DNA of 64,000 nt from Dyadobacter sp. Lineage in GTDB: Bacteria; Bacteroidota; Bacteroidia; Cytophagales; Spirosomataceae. The position numbers and the translations under genes are program-made. The stretch covers positions 248,001 through 312,000 of the forward strand of contig NZ_JAGIAS010000009.1 in assembly GCF_017744695.1 (NCBI RefSeq), in the 5' to 3' direction. This document shows, one piece after another, positions 7,930-16,925 of this stretch. The notes beneath the pieces were generated by a model, which was given only the letters and a program-made list of their open reading frames with translations, did not search any database and was not told the origin of the DNA. Every line of letters starts with the position of its first letter. Position 1 is the first letter of the stretch.

Positions 7930-10900
7930 ATGGAAAAACTTCTACAAATTATATCGATAGGCTGCGGTCGTTGGGTTAACGGTCACCGGGCCTTTTGGAC
8001 TATGCTCGTGTGCTGGCACGGGATTGCTTTTCTTCATACAACTGCGTCAGGTCAGGGGATTTCGCCCGACGGCAACAACATTCTGTATGTCGATATCAAT
8101 GTGAACACCGGAGCAGGCGGCTATACGGGTGCCGGGAATTCCTGGGCCAATGCAGTTCCGCAACTGGCAGATGCGCTCAAATGGGCCCGGGAAGAATATG
8201 CTGCCGGCGACCACGGTTGGAGCAGCGCGAACCCCCTTCGTATTTTCGTTGCCAAAGGGAAGTATCTGCCGGCATATCACTTAGACGACCGGTATTACAC
8301 CACCAACGGCGGCAGAAACAATGGGTTCGTCATGGTGCGCGACGTACAGCTTTATGGCGGGTTTGACCCGGCTGCCGGAATTGAAGATCTCGACGATGCG
8401 CGTATACTTCCCAACGTAGCGACACCTGGCCAGGGTACCGTATTGAGCGGCGACCTGGCCGGAAATGATAGTCCCGACAATTTCGAAAATCATGCAGAAA
8501 ATGTACGCCACGTGGTCCTGGCGGGAGGGACAGTCGGGGCGGGAAGCATCGATGGTTTTACGATTTCCGGCGGTAAGGCCGACGACAGTATGGCGGACAT
8601 GCTTGCGGTAAACGGGCAGTTTGTTATGTCGTCGGCGGGTGGCGGAATGTATTTGGCGAACTCGTCCCTGTCGGTGAAAAATAACCTGTTTTACCGGAAT
8701 ATGGGAGTTTTGGGTGGAGGTGCGCTCGTTTTTGGTTCAGCTTCGGAGCCGGTGTTCTCGCATTGTACATTTCATTCAAATGCGGCTGAAACCGGTGGTG
8801 GTGCGGGCAATTTTACTGCGGCGCCCACCTTCAACGACTGTGCGTTTTCGGATAACACCTCATCTTCTTCCGGGGGAGGAGCGGGCAACGTTCAATCCAA
8901 TTCCTCCTTTACGGATTGCAGGTTCACAGGCAATACGTCCGATGCAGGAGGTGGAATGGGAAACCAGGGAAGTAATCCGACCATCACCAATACCAACTTC
9001 ATCGAAAACTCAGCCCGAAATGGCGGGGCCATGCTCAACGGCGGAGGATTGATCACGTTGAACGGATGCGAGTTTTTACGAAATTCGGTCGAGGCAGATG
9101 GCGGCGGGCTATTCAATGGGCAAACCCAGGTGTCTTTCTCAAAATGTATTTTCGAGGGGAACAGGGCCGATCAGCGGGGAGGGGCTATGCGAAACGACCG
9201 CGCTACCGTGGCGATCAGAAACAGCCGGATTACCGCTAACAACTCTATCCAGGGTGGCGGAATCATCAATGAAGGATGCCCCTCCATTTTGCTGGTCAAT
9301 AGCATCGTGTCGGAAAATACGGCGCAAATGGCCGGAGGCATGATGAGCGGAGTGAGTGAGTCCGTTGTTGTAGCCAACTGCACATTCTGGGGGAACGTTT
9401 CCGAACAGTCGGGCGGCGGAGCTTTGTTGAATTTTCAGGCACCGCTGAGCTTAACTAATACGATTATCTGGGACAATGAGGCAATCGGGGCCGGCAATAG
9501 CGCCGAAGCGTCCATTTTCATCGCGGGGGATCAATTGCCGGTCGTTACGAACAGTCTGGTGGCTAACTGGGGCGGAAGCGACAACTGGAGCGACCTCCGA
9601 GGGGTAGATGGCGGTGGCAATATTGACATCGATCCCGCGTTCGCATCAGTTACCCCCACAGATGCGAACTTTCTGGATCTGACCGATTTAAGTCCCGCCC
9701 GCGATGCTGGGAGCAACAGTGCCTACACAACAGCGGGAGGAAATTTAGCTAATGACAAGGACTTCGCCGGTAGTCCGCGCTCCTTTGGCACGTCCGTCGA
9801 TATGGGGGCCTATGAAAACCAGCATGCGCAGGCAGTGATGCGGGTCCTGTATGTCGATGCAGCAGCGGGGGACGATAGCGCTGACGGTATTTCCTGGCCA
9901 ACGGCATTCAAAACCTTCTCCCATGCATTATCAGTCGCCAATGCGGATACTGATGTGGATACGATTCTGGTAGCAAAAGGTACTTATTATCCCACCGGCA
10001 TTGCTTCGGGTACCAACCGGGCAGAGGCGTTTCATATCGGTCGGGGTGGCATTAAAATCTTTGGCGGATACGATGCCGGTACCGGCCAGCGAAACCTGGC
10101 CGCAAATCGCACGATATTGAGCGGAGGGATAGGCGATGCCGGTGCTCCGACAGATAATAGTTATCATGTAATGGTGATCGCCGGAATTCCGGCAGATTCG
10201 GATAGTATCGAGGTTAATGGCTTTGTGGTCACGGATAGCTATACCGATGGAGGTGGAAGCACCCGTTACAATGGCGTCGACGTGGCGCAGAACTACGGCG
10301 GCGGTATTTATACTAAACAAAATGGTTTGGGTTCGAAACTCCGGTTGGCCAATCTGATAATTCGGAATAACTACGCAAACTATGCCGCGGGGATCTTCAA
10401 CGACGAACAGTCGTCGCCGTTGGTGGTCAACTGCCAGATAACCGGTAATGCCGCTGCCTACAACGGGGGCGGGATGCTTAACCGAAACGGCTCTTCGCCT
10501 CAGATTATCAACTGTACCATCGCCGGAAATGAGGCCGATGACGGTGCCGGGATATTCAATAACATCAATGCTTCGCCAAGTATTCACAATAGCATCGTTT
10601 ACGGCAATCGCTCCGGCATCAGCAATTATGGTGGTAGCAATCCTACGCTGACTTACAGCCTGGTTCAGGGCCAGCCGGTCGGATCGGGCAACCTGCCGGG
10701 GGCGGCTATCCCTGGCTTTATAGCCCCGGCCGGATACGACCTCGCACCCACCAACGGAGGCGATTATCGTTTGCAGGCATGCAGCCCGGCATTGAACAAG
10801 GGCAATAATTCCCTATTTCCTGGAATTGCAACGCTTGACGCGAACGGCGACACACGAATAGCGCATCTGCTGGTCGATCTGGGCGCATTCGAGCACCAGG

Positions 10901-11958
10901 GAACACTTCCGACTGCGGCCGACGCGTTGGCTAAAAATGGTGACCAAAGCAGCAGGACTGTCACCGCGGTAACCGATTTCTGGGCCAATGATGAAGCCTG
11001 TCGGCTGGTTGCGCGGCTGGAACCTACTGGCAACACTCCGTTGTCGGGTAGTGTAACGGGCCGCGTAGACATTGATGCCGAAGTAGCTTTCCACAAGGGC
11101 TCACCCTACGTCCAGAGACATTACCTCTTCAATGGGCCCGCCGGTGGGTCGGCCAGGATGACGCTCTATTTTACGCAAGCCGAGTTTGATCGTTTCAATC
11201 TGGAACTCCCTTCTGGCCCGCTCCCAGGCAATGCCACCGATGAGGTGCACAAAAGTAATCTTCGCGTGTTCCAATATGAGGGCACGGCGGGAAGCAAGCC
11301 GGGCGATTTTCAGGGTGCTCCATCGGTAATTGACCCGGACGACGCCAATATCCGCTGGCATGAGGCGTTGCAGCGTTGGGAGGTCAGTTTCACGATTGAA
11401 GGTTTCAGCGGTTTTTTCATCGGATCGATAGCCAGCCCGCTGCCTGTGAAGCTGGTATCGTTTGCCGGGGCGGCGGATCCGGAGAATGCTGTCACGCTGG
11501 ACTGGCGGGTAGTTGAGCAGGAGAATATTACAGCCTATGGCATTCAGTACAGTACGAACAGCCGCGATTTTCAACACGCCGGAACGGTGCCAGCTACCCA
11601 GGCATCCGAGGCCAGCTATACTTTCCGTCATCATCCGCCACTGAGCAGCGCACAACTTTACTACCGTTTGCTGATCTCGGAAGGGGACGGTAGTCAGAGT
11701 TTTAGCAAGATAATTAGTTTAAAAATTCAGGATTTGGAGCACGCGTTCGTCTATCCCAACCCGGCCAGCGAGGGCTTCCGGATCAAAAGGCGGGGAGTTG
11801 CGGGTACCACGGCGAGCCTGGTTAACATGGGCGGGATAAATCTGAAAACATGGAGATTCAGGTCCGACGAGGAATATCTGGATGTCCGGTCGCTGCCTGC
11901 AGGCGTTTATTTTATCCGGTTCAACGACGGAACTTATATGAAAGTGGTCAAAAATTAA
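7930..11958 (+). CDS. Large beta-helix (choice-of-anchor Q type) surface protein with T9SS sorting domain
   Basis: A 1342-residue predicted secreted protein. A signal segment lies in the first 45 residues. Two successive right-handed beta-helix modules each begin with an ILYVD/VLYVD motif (about residues 50 and 638) and contain Asn/Gly-rich rungs such as NGGGMLNRNGSSPQIINCTI. Each module closes with a 'DxGAYEN' or 'DLGAFEH' motif typical of the choice-of-anchor Q family. A beta-sandwich region (about 1000-1160) and a fibronectin-like segment starting LPVKLVSFAG follow. The last 75 residues form a type A T9SS sorting domain (YPNPASEGFRI ... PAGVYFIRF). The protein should therefore be secreted through the outer membrane and attached to the surface or released. 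Beta-helix proteins may bind or cut polysaccharide, but no catalytic residues are evident. It probably belongs to the regulon of the preceding two-component pair, by position only. Confidence 0.85.
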   Translation: MEKLLQIISIGCGRWVNGHRAFWTMLVCWHGIAFLHTTASGQGISPDGNNILYVDINVNTGAGGYTGAGNSWANAVPQLADALKWAREEYAAGDHGWSSANPLRIFVAKGKYLPAYHLDDRYYTTNGGRNNGFVMVRDVQLYGGFDPAAGIEDLDDARILPNVATPGQGTVLSGDLAGNDSPDNFENHAENVRHVVLAGGTVGAGSIDGFTISGGKADDSMADMLAVNGQFVMSSAGGGMYLANSSLSVKNNLFYRNMGVLGGGALVFGSASEPVFSHCTFHSNAAETGGGAGNFTAAPTFNDCAFSDNTSSSSGGGAGNVQSNSSFTDCRFTGNTSDAGGGMGNQGSNPTITNTNFIENSARNGGAMLNGGGLITLNGCEFLRNSVEADGGGLFNGQTQVSFSKCIFEGNRADQRGGAMRNDRATVAIRNSRITANNSIQGGGIINEGCPSILLVNSIVSENTAQMAGGMMSGVSESVVVANCTFWGNVSEQSGGGALLNFQAPLSLTNTIIWDNEAIGAGNSAEASIFIAGDQLPVVTNSLVANWGGSDNWSDLRGVDGGGNIDIDPAFASVTPTDANFLDLTDLSPARDAGSNSAYTTAGGNLANDKDFAGSPRSFGTSVDMGAYENQHAQAVMRVLYVDAAAGDDSADGISWPTAFKTFSHALSVANADTDVDTILVAKGTYYPTGIASGTNRAEAFHIGRGGIKIFGGYDAGTGQRNLAANRTILSGGIGDAGAPTDNSYHVMVIAGIPADSDSIEVNGFVVTDSYTDGGGSTRYNGVDVAQNYGGGIYTKQNGLGSKLRLANLIIRNNYANYAAGIFNDEQSSPLVVNCQITGNAAAYNGGGMLNRNGSSPQIINCTIAGNEADDGAGIFNNINASPSIHNSIVYGNRSGISNYGGSNPTLTYSLVQGQPVGSGNLPGAAIPGFIAPAGYDLAPTNGGDYRLQACSPALNKGNNSLFPGIATLDANGDTRIAHLLVDLGAFEHQGTLPTAADALAKNGDQSSRTVTAVTDFWANDEACRLVARLEPTGNTPLSGSVTGRVDIDAEVAFHKGSPYVQRHYLFNGPAGGSARMTLYFTQAEFDRFNLELPSGPLPGNATDEVHKSNLRVFQYEGTAGSKPGDFQGAPSVIDPDDANIRWHEALQRWEVSFTIEGFSGFFIGSIASPLPVKLVSFAGAADPENAVTLDWRVVEQENITAYGIQYSTNSRDFQHAGTVPATQASEASYTFRHHPPLSSAQLYYRLLISEGDGSQSFSKIISLKIQDLEHAFVYPNPASEGFRIKRRGVAGTTASLVNMGGINLKTWRFRSDEEYLDVRSLPAGVYFIRFNDGTYMKVVKN

Positions 11959-12268
11959 CCGAATTGGCGTTTAGCAACTTTTATAACTGCAATAAGCAGA
12001 ATTTCTGCCAGATCGATCCCGACCACTTTGGCGCCGGATTTAATGAAGATGTGCTACTTCCCCAATGTATTCGAGGGCAAGCGTGAAGATTTTGCAATGC
12101 ATCCCGCCGCCGGACGCGACGGCTTTCAAGCCCGCCGAAAGCTGGAACACTGGTAAAATCGTGGTGGTGGATCCCGGAACTGCGCCAAAAATGGATCGCG
12201 AGCAATAGCGGACTAGCCTGTCCGATTTCGAACAAGCAGGGAAAGGAAAAAGAGGCTTTTCGAGCGAA
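11959..12268. other. Degenerate intergenic DNA
   Basis: No intact gene is seen. A 47-codon frame at 12065-12208 reads MYSRASVKILQCI and contains FKPAESWNTGKIVVVDPG, which has a protein-like pattern but no convincing ribosome site. It may be the tail of a lost gene. Other frames across the region are broken by stops. Confidence 0.35.
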
Positions 12269-12484
12269 ATGAGGTATTTTTTAGAGCGGGTACAATTGTT
12301 TCGCTTCCATTCAACAAATGAAGGGGGCATTTTCGGCCCGCCTGATGAGACGACGGCAAATCAGAACTATCAGAATATGCTCCTCAATTATACCATTAAG
12401 TTGCTAATGGTGCTGTTGTGGATCGGCGTGAAAACCATTGCTACTGCATTGCTCGACCCCGTCAAATCGCTCAGAAGCGAGTGA
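12269..12484 (+). pseudogene. C-terminal remnant of an FtsX-type ABC permease
   Basis: The frame ends VKTIATALLDPVKSLRSE, closely matching the typical end of Bacteroidota MacB/FtsX permeases; the intact copy at 31640-34060 ends KAALMNPVKSLRME. It is preceded by one hydrophobic stretch (YTIKLLMVLLWIG). The normal protein is about 800 residues, so this is a small remnant, and the N-terminal part of the frame shows no family resemblance. Confidence 0.5.
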
Positions 12485-12503
12485 GTGTCAAAATCTGTGA
12501 ACC

Positions 12504-13562
12504 GTGCAAAAATATTTCTTCATTTTATTCCTGCTTATTGCCGCGCCGGCATTAGCACAGCCACGAGGCATTCCGCAACAGCCAATGTCGCTGTCGTATG
12601 GTAAAATGCTCGACTGGTATTCCCCAACTGTGGGGGATAGCTTTCGCACATATGTTTTTCTTCCGCCGGGATACGATAATTCCCTTGCTAGCTATCCTGT
12701 ATTGTACCTCACAGATGGCGATTGGCTATTTACGAGCGCCGTAAGTGCGTTGGGTAACCTGAAACAGGATTACCAGGTGCATGAGCCGATCATCGTTGCG
12801 ATCGGCTATGGCGACCGGGAGAACAAGCGTCATCGCGATCTCGATCCCGACCAGGGCGGTGCCGCGTTTCTGCGCGCGCTGAAAAAAGAGGTGATGCCAT
12901 GGGTGCAGGAGCACTTCAGGGTGGATCAAGATCAACTGCTTTACGGATATTCGATGGGCGGAAAGTTTGCGACGTTCGCTTTATTCAGTGAGCCTACATT
13001 GTTTTCTTCGGTGATGATTGGTGCGCCAGCCGATGGAGGTACGCATATGCTGCCTACGGCAAGAAAATATGAACCGAATCTTCGAACGCTCCGCACAAAA
13101 GTTTTCATGGGTGCCGGATCGTATGAGCACGAGACGGTCGATCAAATCCGTCGCTTCCGGTTGTGGTGCGCACAGCACGTTCCCGGAGCGGCAATTACCA
13201 CATATACGGCCCCGGAAATGAACCACGGTGCTGCTATTTCGGCAGTACTCCAGGAAGCGTTACGGGTAAACTTTGCGGTCTTGCAAAAGGAAATTGCCGT
13301 GCCGCCGTCAACTTTGAAACGCTACACTGGTGTGTACGTAAATAGAGCCGATTCTGCAATGTCCAGCAAAGTCTTTCTACGGGACGGACACCTTTATATT
13401 TCCCTGCACGGTTACGGCGATAGTTACGCGCTGCAACTGCACGCTACCTCACCGGGCACCTTTTTCCTTAAAGAATATGAGCAAAACAGTTATACCTTTT
13501 TTCCTGCGGGTTTGCGCATTCGTCTGAGCAACGGGAACACTCTTGAATTGAACAAGAGATAG
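12504..13562 (+). CDS. Secreted esterase of the enterochelin esterase-like alpha/beta hydrolase family
   Basis: Signal peptide MQKYFFILFLLIAAPALAQ is read from a GTG start at 12504; no ATG lies at the start of the signal. An alpha/beta hydrolase domain of the esterase D/Fes type spans residues 30-260. The nucleophile is Ser150 in GYSMGGKF, and conserved elements VLYLTDGDW and the late MNHGA histidine are visible. The last 80 residues (from YTGVYVNRADS) form a separate beta-rich domain like those found after Bacteroidota serine hydrolases. The substrate is unknown; the family includes ferric-siderophore and acyl-sugar esterases. A second member of the family is encoded at 34118-35527. It stands alone between degenerate DNA and a two-component operon. 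Confidence 0.85.
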   Translation: MQKYFFILFLLIAAPALAQPRGIPQQPMSLSYGKMLDWYSPTVGDSFRTYVFLPPGYDNSLASYPVLYLTDGDWLFTSAVSALGNLKQDYQVHEPIIVAIGYGDRENKRHRDLDPDQGGAAFLRALKKEVMPWVQEHFRVDQDQLLYGYSMGGKFATFALFSEPTLFSSVMIGAPADGGTHMLPTARKYEPNLRTLRTKVFMGAGSYEHETVDQIRRFRLWCAQHVPGAAITTYTAPEMNHGAAISAVLQEALRVNFAVLQKEIAVPPSTLKRYTGVYVNRADSAMSSKVFLRDGHLYISLHGYGDSYALQLHATSPGTFFLKEYEQNSYTFFPAGLRIRLSNGNTLELNKR

Positions 13563-13859
13563 TCTAGCCTTTTTATTAATCTAACCCACAAACCTTGCCA
13601 TGAATAGGAGTCGGTCTATCCCATTCTCTCAGCCCAGTGAAGACCGGCAGGGCACCGAACTTGTTCTCGATAATCTTCTCCGCTCCGGCCCGGTTGTGTC
13701 ATCTCGACCTACTGGTCCGATTAAAGCACTGATAATATTGGATATTATATGATGGCCTGGCAGATGTTCAGCATAATGTGATCCACGAATCTCCTTTCTT
13801 AATCCCGTGTAGGAGCCGGCCGCCCAATTGTTTCCAGTTTTTAGCAGTATTTTGCCACT

Positions 13860-14537
13860 ATGAAAATACTGGTGGTAGAAGACGAAGAATCACTCGCCCA
13901 GGTCATATCGGAATCGCTTGTGATAGAAGGGTATTCGGTGGAGGCTGCGGACACCTTCGTCAGCGCAATGCAAAAGCTGCTGGCCAACGATTACGACTGT
14001 ATCCTGCTGGATATCATGCTCCCGGGCGGTAGCGGACTGGATTTGCTGCGTGAGCTGAAATCACTCGGCAAATCGGATAATGTGATTATTATTTCGGCCA
14101 AGGATTCGGTCGACGACCGCGTGACCGGTCTTGATCTCGGCGCGGATGATTATCTACCCAAACCTTTTCACATGGCCGAACTGACGGCCCGCGTGAAGTC
14201 GGTGATCCGCAGAACAGCGATGCCGGACAGTCATTTGATCGTCGTCGGGAATGTGAGTCTCGCCCCTGAAGGCCGGACGTTATCTGTCAACGGGCAGTCG
14301 CTGGCCGTAAACCGGAAAGAGTTCGATATTCTCGCCTATCTGATCGCCAACCGTAACCGGCTCGTTAACAAGGCGTCGCTGGCAGAACATGTGTGGGGCG
14401 ACCGCATCGATCAATCGGACGATTTTGAATTCATTTATTCCCAAATGAAAAACCTTCGTAAAAAGCTGAAAGACAACGGTGCAGACCTGGAAATTCAAGC
14501 GGTTTACGGGATCGGATATAAACTCGTTCAGGCATGA
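13860..14537 (+). CDS. OmpR-family response regulator
   Basis: Receiver domain at residues 1-120 with acidic residues in VVEDEES, phospho-accepting Asp51 (LLDIMLPGG) and Lys in the DDYLPKPF motif. A winged-helix DNA-binding domain follows at about 130-225 (VNRKEFDILAYLI ... YGIGYKLVQA). At 225 residues it is full length. Its stop codon overlaps the start of the kinase gene by 4 bp (ATGA), so the pair is translationally coupled. With the HAEPLY-motif gene 65 bp beyond, it forms a three-gene unit. Confidence 0.95.
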   Translation: MKILVVEDEESLAQVISESLVIEGYSVEAADTFVSAMQKLLANDYDCILLDIMLPGGSGLDLLRELKSLGKSDNVIIISAKDSVDDRVTGLDLGADDYLPKPFHMAELTARVKSVIRRTAMPDSHLIVVGNVSLAPEGRTLSVNGQSLAVNRKEFDILAYLIANRNRLVNKASLAEHVWGDRIDQSDDFEFIYSQMKNLRKKLKDNGADLEIQAVYGIGYKLVQA

Positions 14538-15814
14538 ATCTGCTCAACCATACCCTTAAATACCTCGCTTTCGCATTGCTGGGCATTATCAGTGTGTGGG
14601 CCGTCATTTTCTATGTCAATATGCTCGATGAGGTGTACGACAGCCTGGACGATGGGCTGGACAACTATAAAATGCTGATTATCGAAAAGGCACACGCCGA
14701 CCCTGCGACCCTGCGAAAAACCGAATTTGCAGAAGGGAACTACGAAATCAGGGAGATCGACCCGGGCCGCGCCAAGCACATGAAGGACGTGCACAAGGAT
14801 ACGCTCATGTACATGCCCTACGAGCAGGATATGGAGCCGGTGCGTATCCTGACGACGTCCTTTCATATCGACGACAAATACTACGAGCTGAAAATCATTT
14901 CATCGATGGTGGAGGAGGACGATCTTATCGAAGACCTTTTGTATGCGCTGATATGGCTCTATGTGGCGCTGGTCGTGAGCATTCTGGTGGTGAACAATCT
15001 GTTGCTGCGAAAGATCTGGAAGCCGTTTTACCATCTGGTAGGCCAGCTCAAAAGTTTCAGGCTGGGCAGGAACCAGCAGTTGAACCCGGCGGCTACGAAT
15101 GTGAAAGAGTTCAAAGTCCTGAACGAATCCGTAGCAGCGCTCGTACAGCATGCGCTGGATACCTACAACAGTCAGAAACAGTTTATCGAAAATGCATCCC
15201 ACGAGCTGCAAACGCCTGTTGCGATCAGTATCAACCGGTTGGAGCTGTTGGTCGAGAAGAGCGGAATGACGGAAGCGGATCTGGAAACGGTAGGAAATGT
15301 GATCCAGACGTTGGAAAGACTATCTCGCTTGAATAAGTCGCTTTTGCTGCTTTCCAAAATTGAAAACAGGCAGTTCGAAAAGGCCGAACCGGTCTCAATC
15401 AACAGCGTGGTGGCAGATTTGAAAGAGGAATTCGCGGATTTCGCGGCCTACAAATTGGTAGCGGTCAACGTTGCCGGGGATGCCAGCGTGGATGTGATTA
15501 TGCAGAAAGACCTGACGGTGATCATGATTTCCAACCTGCTTAAAAACGCGATCGTGCATAACCATACGAACGGGTTTGTGCAACTCCTGCTAAGTGAAAA
15601 CAGCCTCAGCATTGCCAATTCGGGTGCCAATGCGCCGCTCGACGGGCAGCGGATATTTCAGCGGTTTCATAAATCCGCAGCCGGTAACAGCCATACCGGG
15701 CTCGGCCTGGCGATTGTGAAGGCGATCGCAGACCTGTACGGATTTAAGGTCACTTATGCGTTTGACGGCCGGCACATCATGCACATCGATTTTCGGATGC
15801 AGCAAGATAACTAG
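14534..15814 (+). CDS. Sensor histidine kinase (HisKA type), partner of the OmpR-type regulator
   Basis: Classical membrane kinase of 426 residues. A first membrane helix at about 10-30 and a second at about 135-155 (LIWLYVALVVSILVV) enclose an acidic periplasmic sensor segment of about 100 residues rich in Asp and Glu. The H-box has phospho-accepting His223 in ENASHELQTPVA. The N-box (NLLKNAIVHNHT) and G-box (GLGLAIVKAIADLYG) complete the ATP-binding domain. The acidic periplasmic region could bind a cation, but this is only suggested by composition. The gene overlaps the regulator gene by 4 bp. Confidence 0.94.
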   Translation: MNLLNHTLKYLAFALLGIISVWAVIFYVNMLDEVYDSLDDGLDNYKMLIIEKAHADPATLRKTEFAEGNYEIREIDPGRAKHMKDVHKDTLMYMPYEQDMEPVRILTTSFHIDDKYYELKIISSMVEEDDLIEDLLYALIWLYVALVVSILVVNNLLLRKIWKPFYHLVGQLKSFRLGRNQQLNPAATNVKEFKVLNESVAALVQHALDTYNSQKQFIENASHELQTPVAISINRLELLVEKSGMTEADLETVGNVIQTLERLSRLNKSLLLLSKIENRQFEKAEPVSINSVVADLKEEFADFAAYKLVAVNVAGDASVDVIMQKDLTVIMISNLLKNAIVHNHTNGFVQLLLSENSLSIANSGANAPLDGQRIFQRFHKSAAGNSHTGLGLAIVKAIADLYGFKVTYAFDGRHIMHIDFRMQQDN

Positions 15815-15879
15815 GGGCCTGCTGCTTCCCAATTCCTTCCGGTTTTGACCTTTAACATTGTAATAAAAAAGTTAAAGGC

Positions 15880-16689
15880 ATGAAAAAGATCATCAACACA
15901 CTGCTGGTACTGCTGGCCGGAATCACGGCTTTTGCACAAACCGATTCGATTCAAAACCGGAAACCGCTCAAAATTCGCCATGCCGAACCGCTGTACATGG
16001 ATCTGATCCGCGACCTGGGTGCGCGGAAAGGTGAAAAGGAATGGAATGTGGGTTATGGCCTCGAAGGACACAAAAAGTATACCGCCAGCCACGCATTTGT
16101 GGAATACGAATTTTCGCCCGTCAACCGCCTGGGGCTGGAAGCGGAAGTGCCGTTTGAGTTTTATACCGGCAGGATTGGAGAACAGGCGGGCGATGTCCCG
16201 CGCAACAGGCTGGAAGGATTGAAACTCGCCTCGCAATATACTTTCCTGGTTTCTCAAAGGCATCAGATGTCGATGGCGGCGGGTTATATGCATGAATTCC
16301 GCACGCATTCATTCTACTCGATCGATCACGGCCGCGGAATGCTGAAAGGCAGCACGGTGAGCCCGTTCTTCATTATCGCCAAGAAATGGGGACAGCGTAT
16401 CCACAGTCTGCTCTATACCGGCCCGGAATGGGAATTCACCCCCGCCGAATCCCGCCGGCAGACATTCTGCCAGGTCAATGCGAGCATGCATTACGTGCTT
16501 CCATCGGGCAATTTCGTAGGGCTGGAAGTGAACGATGAGTTCTCTTCCGAAGGCCATAGCCCTGTTTTCCGACCGCAAATGAAGCTGGTGCTGAACCAGC
16601 GCCTTGCTCTGGGACTGCTCGCAGGCATCCCTGCCCGCGCGCGTGAGGGCGGCCTGAGCTTCATGGCGCGGCTGGTGTTTGAGCCATAA
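15880..16689 (+). CDS. HAEPLYID-type predicted outer-membrane protein
   Basis: A 269-residue protein with signal peptide MKKIINTLLVLLAGITAFAQ. The mature N-terminus carries RHAEPLYMDLIRDLGARKGE, a strikingly conserved block known in a Bacteroidota protein family commonly named after this motif (HAEPLYID). The rest shows alternating polar and hydrophobic beta-strands (AFVEYEFSPVNRLGLEAEVP, LVLNQRLALGLLAGIPARA), which fits a small beta-barrel or transporter-like outer-membrane protein. It begins 65 bp after the kinase, in the same direction, and is probably part of that operon or regulated by it. Biochemical function is unknown. Confidence 0.7.
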   Translation: MKKIINTLLVLLAGITAFAQTDSIQNRKPLKIRHAEPLYMDLIRDLGARKGEKEWNVGYGLEGHKKYTASHAFVEYEFSPVNRLGLEAEVPFEFYTGRIGEQAGDVPRNRLEGLKLASQYTFLVSQRHQMSMAAGYMHEFRTHSFYSIDHGRGMLKGSTVSPFFIIAKKWGQRIHSLLYTGPEWEFTPAESRRQTFCQVNASMHYVLPSGNFVGLEVNDEFSSEGHSPVFRPQMKLVLNQRLALGLLAGIPARAREGGLSFMARLVFEP

Positions 16690-16869
16690 CCGGGTGGATC
16701 GTTAACTCCGTATTCTTCGGGCCGGGGTGTAAACCATCCTGAAAAAATTATGATCCAACGAATGGTTCGATTTATGTGCGGGAAAGCAGTATTTGAAGTG
16801 TTTCGAACATTGTTTAGGGTTATATTATTAGCATATTAAACTCTGTTTGCAAGTAATTTCATTTTGTAA

Positions 16870-16901
16870 TTTGTTTTATTGAACAGTGTTCAATAATTTT
16901 G
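16870..16901 (+). promoter_or_regulatory. Promoter of the SDR-TetR-efflux operon
   Basis: A TTTG at 16870-16873 and TAATTTTG at 16894-16901 match the Bacteroidota -33 and -7 elements with 20 nt between them, within the usual range. The SDR start lies 25 nt further on. The palindromic operator at 16878-16894 fills the spacer. Confidence 0.6.
16878..16894. promoter_or_regulatory. Palindromic TetR-type operator
   Basis: ATTGAACAGTGTTCAAT is a perfect palindrome with 8-bp arms around a central G. It lies between the -33 and -7 elements, where bound repressor would block RNA polymerase. A half-matching copy (AACAGTGTTCAT) covers the SDR start codon at about 16912-16928, and another copy precedes tolC-like at 18342-18358. 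The TetR gene within the operon is the obvious ligand. Confidence 0.65.
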
Positions 16902-16925
16902 CAATGAACTTTAAAAACAGTGTTC

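Noticed and set aside
13600..13752. 50-codon frame starting MNRSRSIPFSQ
   Set aside because: It has an ATG but no recognisable family, no strong ribosome site and lies in a leader-like region before a response regulator gene, so it is more likely chance.
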